DNA of 32,863 bases, from NCBI GenBank assembly GCA_016926595.1, contig JAFGOG010000473.1, forward strand, positions 1 to 32,863, written 5' to 3'. A program made the translations under genes and the position numbers. Shown here piece by piece: positions 29,115-32,863 of this stretch (position 1 is the first letter of the stretch; every line of letters starts with the position of its first letter). The stretch comes from Anaerolineae bacterium. Its GTDB lineage: Bacteria; Chloroflexota; Anaerolineae; JAAYZQ01. The notes under the pieces were generated by a model. The model worked only from the letters and a program-made list of their open reading frames with translations. It made no database searches and was not told where the DNA came from.

Positions 29115-29465
29115 TCACAGGGTGACGATCTGGAATCCCTGCTCGACAAACGGGGCCAGGCTGACGTGGCCGAACGCGTCGTCGATCAGCGGGATCCCTT
29201 CCGCCTGGGCGGCCTCCACCGCCTCGGCCTGCAGCGCGCACGCCTTACAGGCCCCGGCGATCAACCCTTCCCGCTTGACCTTGGCGTACAGGGCGTGCAT
29301 CTTGTGCGCTGGATCCGGCAGACTGAGCAGCAGCTCAGGCGCGGCTCCTTCGAGCACGATCCGTGCCTCCCCGCCCCGCGCCTTGATGTCGCGGGCAAAG
29401 ACAAAGGCATGCATCACCTTGCAAGGCGGCTCCGGCCCGGCAAACAACACGATCGCTACTTTCAT
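29115..29465 (-). CDS. DsrE-family protein (copy 2)
   Basis: 116-residue DsrE-fold protein: MKVAIVLFAGPEPPCKVMHAFVFARDIKARGGEARIVLEG, then a cysteine loop LIAGACKACALQAEAVEAAQAEGIPLIDD (Cys at 73 and 76) and a final VSLAPFVEQGFQIVTL. It has the same ACKACA motif as the DsrE-like protein at 18506-18850, but is otherwise only distantly similar. The extra cysteine in PPCKVMH is also notable. GAGGAGG precedes the ATG. It lies 26 bases upstream of the RraA gene and is cotranscribed. A sulfur relay or redox function is possible; why it stands in a sugar locus is unclear. Confidence 0.87.
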   Translation of the reverse strand: MKVAIVLFAGPEPPCKVMHAFVFARDIKARGGEARIVLEGAAPELLLSLPDPAHKMHALYAKVKREGLIAGACKACALQAEAVEAAQAEGIPLIDDAFGHVSLAPFVEQGFQIVTL

Positions 29466-29497
29466 CCCTTTCCTCCTCTTACCTTGACACCTGGCAT

Positions 29498-29552
29498 GTC
29501 AAACGTCATTCGTCAAACGTCACGAATGACGTTTGACTCATCACGTTTGACG
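29498..29552. repeat. Perfect 16-base-pair inverted repeat (CACGTTTGACG family)
   Basis: GTCAAACGTCATTCGT (29498-29513) and its exact complement (29522-29537) enclose eight bases that are themselves another partial copy; one more TCACGTTTGACG unit follows to 29552. Same family as 2485-2574. It sits ten bases past the end of the uroporphyrinogen-decarboxylase-like gene. Confidence 0.85.
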
Positions 29553-29561
29553 CTCTCCCTC

Positions 29562-30671
29562 TCACCTGCCCGCATCCACCTGCTTGAGCATCTTGAGAAA
29601 CGCCGCCGCATCCTCCGGCTCGTTTAGCTGGCCGATGTGCGAGACCACCAGCATAAACCCCTTGCCCCCCAGGTTCTCGACGATCGTCCTGGCCCCGTCG
29701 GGGCTGACAAACACCTGGCACAGCTTGCCGCCGTCGCGGATCCGGCTTAGCAAGGGCAGCCATTGATCGGGCGGAGGCTGACCGTCGCCCGGGATCCACT
29801 GGACGCCGCGCAGCCGGTCGATCGCCAGCAGCATATCGAGATGAGGAATTTCACCTATGCCGTCGAGATGGTAAAAGCCGTGGTCCAGGTGCGCGCAGCA
29901 CGCTTCCAGGTCGGGCACCACAAAATGTTCAAACATCGCCGGCGAGATCATGTAGGAAAAGTCGCACTGCAGCATATAACACTTGCCCGGCGACCAGATC
30001 GGCGTCCAGCAGCTCGTGCCGCGACATGGCGGGCGAATGACCGCTTCCTGCTCGTCGTAATAACGCAGCCACAGCGCCGTGATCTCACCCACCAACCGCT
30101 CGACCTCCTGCGGTTGGTCGATCAGGTCAACCAGCAGCTTGTCGGTCGCGCGAAGGGAGGCCAGGATGTCGAGGTTGCCGCCCAGGTCGGTGTGCCCAAC
30201 CGCCACCTGGCCCTGCCAGCGCGCGGCGACCTCGGCGGTCACGGCCTGCACCCGCTTCCACCATAGGTTGTGGGCATCATACTCAAGATGGATGTCCGGC
30301 AGGTCAGCTTCACGCGCCGGGCTGAACCAGGTGGTTTCCGAGGGCTCGGTCATACAATTGACTGTCGCGCCGACAAACCCGGCCATGATCCCCGGCCCAA
30401 AGTTGATCCACAGCCACGGAAACGCGTCGCCGTAGAAACGGGTTGCTGCCAGTACAGGTTCATACAGATCGACGACCTCGTTTGCCGGCATGGATAGGGG
30501 ATAGTTGCTCATGAACCCGTAACGTTTGCCCGATGGTTGCGAACCCATGCGGTGCGATTCAACCGCCCCCGAGAACAAGACCAGGGGGCGATCCAGTTCT
30601 CCCCCCCACCAGGCGACTGTGTCACGTTCGACCCGTTCCCAATCTTGCTGGGTAAAATGCAGTTCGGCCAT
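29562..30671 (-). CDS. Uroporphyrinogen-decarboxylase-like (MtaA/CmuA-superfamily) protein
   Basis: 369-residue TIM-barrel protein of the URO-D superfamily. Seen: WINFGPGIMAGFVGATVNCMTE, VAVGHTDLGGNLDILASLRATDKLLVDLIDQPQEVERLVGEIT (typical of the superfamily), SPAMFEHFVVPDLEACCAHLD and FYHLDGIGEIPHLDMLLAIDRLRGVQWIPGDG, where the HLDG segment matches the central H-x-CG metal region of methyltransferases (His, Asp here). It is unlikely to be the haem enzyme HemE, because the conserved HemE N-terminal Arg segment is missing. Relatives are methyltransferases that use methyl-corrinoids, or proteins of unknown role in sugar clusters. No corrinoid-protein gene is nearby. The start follows GAGGGA. 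It stands between GH127 and DsrE genes. Confidence 0.82.
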   Translation of the reverse strand: MAELHFTQQDWERVERDTVAWWGGELDRPLVLFSGAVESHRMGSQPSGKRYGFMSNYPLSMPANEVVDLYEPVLAATRFYGDAFPWLWINFGPGIMAGFVGATVNCMTEPSETTWFSPAREADLPDIHLEYDAHNLWWKRVQAVTAEVAARWQGQVAVGHTDLGGNLDILASLRATDKLLVDLIDQPQEVERLVGEITALWLRYYDEQEAVIRPPCRGTSCWTPIWSPGKCYMLQCDFSYMISPAMFEHFVVPDLEACCAHLDHGFYHLDGIGEIPHLDMLLAIDRLRGVQWIPGDGQPPPDQWLPLLSRIRDGGKLCQVFVSPDGARTIVENLGGKGFMLVVSHIGQLNEPEDAAAFLKMLKQVDAGR

Positions 30672-30737
30672 ATTCCCTCACTAGGTTAGCGAAAACGAAA
30701 CTGGTGTCATGATAACTGTTCTGCCTGCCTTGTCAAA

Positions 30738-32705
30738 TCAGGTCCTTGCGCGGATCCACACCATCATCTCGCCCGGCTCGCGGTTGGCCCAGGCGTAATA
30801 GGGCACGGCCAGGAACGGTACCTCTTGTACACCCCCTTCCACCGGGCGGTACAGCGCCTCCCCCCACCCATCCGCCGCGCGCCGCTGCGCCCGGCCGGTA
30901 AGGGTGACCACGCCGCCCAACAGCGTGCCATCCCAGGCCGCCTCCAGCGGCGTGTCGCGCCGCAGCGCCAGGTCGGCCAGGTGGGGGCCGTTGTCGACCT
31001 CCTCCAGGCAGTAGACCAGCGGGCCGCGCTGCAGCGCCACCCGCCCCGCGTCCTCGTGCACCGCCGGGTGGGCCTCGATCCGCTCCACCGGCATGGCCAG
31101 GTCGAGTACGACACCATCGCCCGGCGCCCACCTGCGCTCAACGCGGATATAGCCGGCCGCCAACAACGGCTCAATCGCAACCCCCTCGCCGTTCACCTGC
31201 AGCGCCGCCTGGCGGCACCAGCCGGGCAGGCGCAGCGCCAGCGTAAACGTGCTGGCTTGCTCAGGATGGACGGCAATCTCGATCTTGCCATCCCAAGGGT
31301 AGTTGGTCCGCTGCTCGATCTCGACCTGATGCCCGCCAACCTCGAGCTCACCTCGCCCCTGCACGTAGAGATGCACGTAAGCGGCCTCGTCGCCCGGATG
31401 GGATGTATCCGTCTGCGAATAGACAACCTGCCCCAACGAAGCCAGCGTGCGCAGCACGTTGGGCGGGCAGCAGGCGCAGCCAAACCATTCCTGGCGCTGC
31501 GGCGCCACCGCCGGCCAGTGCAGCAGGTCCGGGCGATGGTCGAACTTCTTCGGGTCGACGGTCAGCGGGTTGCCGTAGAAAAAGCGCCGGCCGTCAAGCG
31601 AGACCCCGCTCAATACGCCGTTGTACAGCGCACGCTCCATGACATCGGCATAGGCGGCATCCCGCTCGAGCTGCAGCATGCGGTGCGCCCACAGCACCAG
31701 GCCGATCGCCGCGCAGGTCTCGGCATAGGCCAGCTCGTTGGGCAGGTCGTAATCGTAGGTAAAGCGCTCGCCGCTTGACGACGAACCCACCCCGCCGGTG
31801 ATATACATCCGCCGCCGGGTGACGTTGTCCCACAGCCGCCGGCAAGCCGCGATCAACGTCTCGTCGCCCGTCTCGGCGGCGACGTCGGCCATGCCGCTGA
31901 ACAGGTACATCGCCCGCACCGCGTGCCCCTCGGCCGTCGTCTGCTCGCGCACCGGCCGGTGGCTCTGGTTATACTCGTGGCTCCGGTACCACGGCGCGGC
32001 CGTGTCGCCCCGCGCCTGGGCTTCCTGGTCAAAGTAATGCGGAAACCGCCCCCGCTCGTCGACAAAATAGCCGGCCAGGTCGAGATACCGTTTCTCACCC
32101 GGATGGTTTGTATCCGCGGTGGCCCGGTACAGTTTGACCAGCCCCAGCTCGATCTCTTCGTGCCCGGGGTAGCCGCGCTTTTTGCCCCTCCCCCAGCCAA
32201 ACACCCGGCCGATGTGGTCGGCGTAACGGCACAACACGTCGAGCAGCGTGCGCTTGCCTGTGCCAGTGTAATAGGCCACCGCCGCTTCCATCAGGTGGCC
32301 GGCGCAGTACAGCTCGTGCCAGTCGCGCAGGTTCGTCCAGCGTTTTTCCGGCTCGACGACGGTAAAGTGGACGTTCAGGTAGCCGTCCTCCTGCTGAGCC
32401 GCGGCGATGTCGTCGATCACGGCGTCGGCCAGCGCCTCCAGCTCCGCGTCGGGATGCACGGCCAGGCTATAGCCCACGGCTTCCAGCCACTTGGCCACAT
32501 CCGAGTCCCAGAAAATGTGCGGCGGGTTGGGATCGCCCGGCTTCCAATTCAGCTTCCAGGCGTCGATGCGTCCCGTCTGTTTGCTCTGTTCATAAGCGAC
32601 GGGGATGGTCACCGTGCGGTTGATCTCTTGCCGCGGCGCCCAAAACCCATCCTGCAACTTGACCTTTGTAAAAGGCACAGGGACAAGGCGTTGTACGTTT
32701 GACAT
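30738..32705 (-). CDS. Glycoside hydrolase family 127 (beta-L-arabinofuranosidase)
   Basis: 655-residue GH127 enzyme, cytoplasmic, that frees L-arabinofuranose from plant cell wall or glycoprotein oligosaccharides. The catalytic centre of the family is a zinc held by one Glu and three Cys, with a cysteine as nucleophile. In this protein the matching residues are Glu329, Cys331, Cys412 and Cys413 (AYAETCAAIG and CACCPPN), and Glu313 (SGERFT) matches the acid/base Glu of the characterised enzyme HypBA1. An (alpha/alpha)6 barrel covers residues about 1-430 and beta-sandwich domains follow. The ATG follows GGAGG by seven bases. It is the first gene of the sugar locus on the minus strand. Confidence 0.95.
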   Translation of the reverse strand: MSNVQRLVPVPFTKVKLQDGFWAPRQEINRTVTIPVAYEQSKQTGRIDAWKLNWKPGDPNPPHIFWDSDVAKWLEAVGYSLAVHPDAELEALADAVIDDIAAAQQEDGYLNVHFTVVEPEKRWTNLRDWHELYCAGHLMEAAVAYYTGTGKRTLLDVLCRYADHIGRVFGWGRGKKRGYPGHEEIELGLVKLYRATADTNHPGEKRYLDLAGYFVDERGRFPHYFDQEAQARGDTAAPWYRSHEYNQSHRPVREQTTAEGHAVRAMYLFSGMADVAAETGDETLIAACRRLWDNVTRRRMYITGGVGSSSSGERFTYDYDLPNELAYAETCAAIGLVLWAHRMLQLERDAAYADVMERALYNGVLSGVSLDGRRFFYGNPLTVDPKKFDHRPDLLHWPAVAPQRQEWFGCACCPPNVLRTLASLGQVVYSQTDTSHPGDEAAYVHLYVQGRGELEVGGHQVEIEQRTNYPWDGKIEIAVHPEQASTFTLALRLPGWCRQAALQVNGEGVAIEPLLAAGYIRVERRWAPGDGVVLDLAMPVERIEAHPAVHEDAGRVALQRGPLVYCLEEVDNGPHLADLALRRDTPLEAAWDGTLLGGVVTLTGRAQRRAADGWGEALYRPVEGGVQEVPFLAVPYYAWANREPGEMMVWIRART

Positions 32706-32744
32706 TCATCATCCTCCATGATCATCCATCAAAATCCTCAAGCA

Positions 32745-32793
32745 CCGGATCCCCCAACTTGCTGGGGAGCACCCGAACAAGTTCGGGGATCCG
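32745..32793. repeat. Palindromic repeat copy at the right edge
   Basis: CGGATCCCCCAACTTG (32746-32761) pairs with CAAGTTCGGGGATCCG (32778-32793) apart from one position. The right half, CCCGAACAAG(T)TCGGGGATCCG, is the same as 39-60 of this window apart from one base, and the sequence after it is also loosely similar to 61-110. Only 40 bases from the GH127 start, so it may overlap its promoter region. Confidence 0.8.
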
Positions 32794-32863
32794 ACACCCT
32801 CTGGTGCGGCAGCGGCTGAATTCTGCGCCAAACACTCCTAGTTCTTCCGGAACACAAGAATAT

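Noticed and set aside
29562..30671. HemE (true uroporphyrinogen decarboxylase) for haem synthesis
   Set aside because: The typical HemE N-terminal substrate-binding arginine segment is absent and the context is sugar catabolism, not tetrapyrrole synthesis.
1..32863. Composite transposon bounded by the edge repeats
   Set aside because: The repeats are short palindromic elements without a transposase, and similar ones are scattered inside the window; they look like ordinary dispersed repeats.

Overview
The window is a GC-rich stretch of a bacterial chromosome, most likely from a member of the Chloroflexota (Anaerolineae-like). The assignment is an inference. It rests on the mix of sugar-catabolic families, a secreted beta-helix protein ending in a Tyr-Leu-Pro-Leu-Val-Leu-Arg tail, many toxin-antitoxin remnants, and several families of short palindromic repeats scattered between genes. 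No rRNA, tRNA, CRISPR array, transposase or complete prophage was seen.

Left third (112-11104, all minus strand). This looks like one operon of nine genes, transcribed from about 11267 downwards. In transcription order it encodes a DUF2877 protein, an FdrA-type acyl-CoA-synthetase-fold protein, a DUF1116 protein, a metal-dependent cyclase-family hydrolase, an NCS2 nucleobase permease, the FAD subunit of a xanthine-dehydrogenase-family enzyme, a small Arr-like (ADP-ribosyltransferase-like) protein, the 2Fe-2S subunit and the molybdopterin subunit. FdrA, DUF1116 and DUF2877 together are the three-part oxamate carbamoyltransferase of E. coli (fdrA/ylbE/ylbF, renamed allFGH). The set reads as: import a heterocycle, hydroxylate it, open the ring, then split the acyl-urea with phosphate to give carbamoyl phosphate. 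This is the most interesting system in the window. A pyrimidine route through barbiturate and ureidomalonate would fit chemically but is only a hypothesis.

Middle (11501-16200, plus strand). A sigma70-type promoter precedes a tightly coupled trio: a GNAT acetyltransferase, a cytoplasmic GH3 beta-glucosidase and a secreted CSLREA/beta-helix protein.

16457-25565 is a mosaic of small genes. It holds a DEDD exonuclease, a membrane-anchored alpha/beta hydrolase, a methyltransferase pseudogene with its core deleted, a DsrE-like protein, a second GNAT with a 19-codon upstream ORF, an M19 dipeptidase (plus strand), a cytoplasmic GH10 xylanase-type enzyme, a DUF433/DUF5615 toxin-antitoxin pair, NUDIX and DUF1801 proteins, an esterase-like alpha/beta hydrolase, and a truncated PIN toxin with its small partner.

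25586-32705 (minus strand) is a carbohydrate locus: GH127 beta-L-arabinofuranosidase, a uroporphyrinogen-decarboxylase-like protein, a second DsrE-like protein, an RraA-family protein, a PPC (DUF296) protein, an SDR oxidoreductase and a GH4 glycosidase. With the GH3 and GH10 enzymes it suggests growth on plant hemicellulose oligosaccharides taken into the cell. Almost-identical palindromic elements lie at the two edges of the window. Other short repeats sit in gene gaps and in some cases form stop codons or C-terminal residues of genes.
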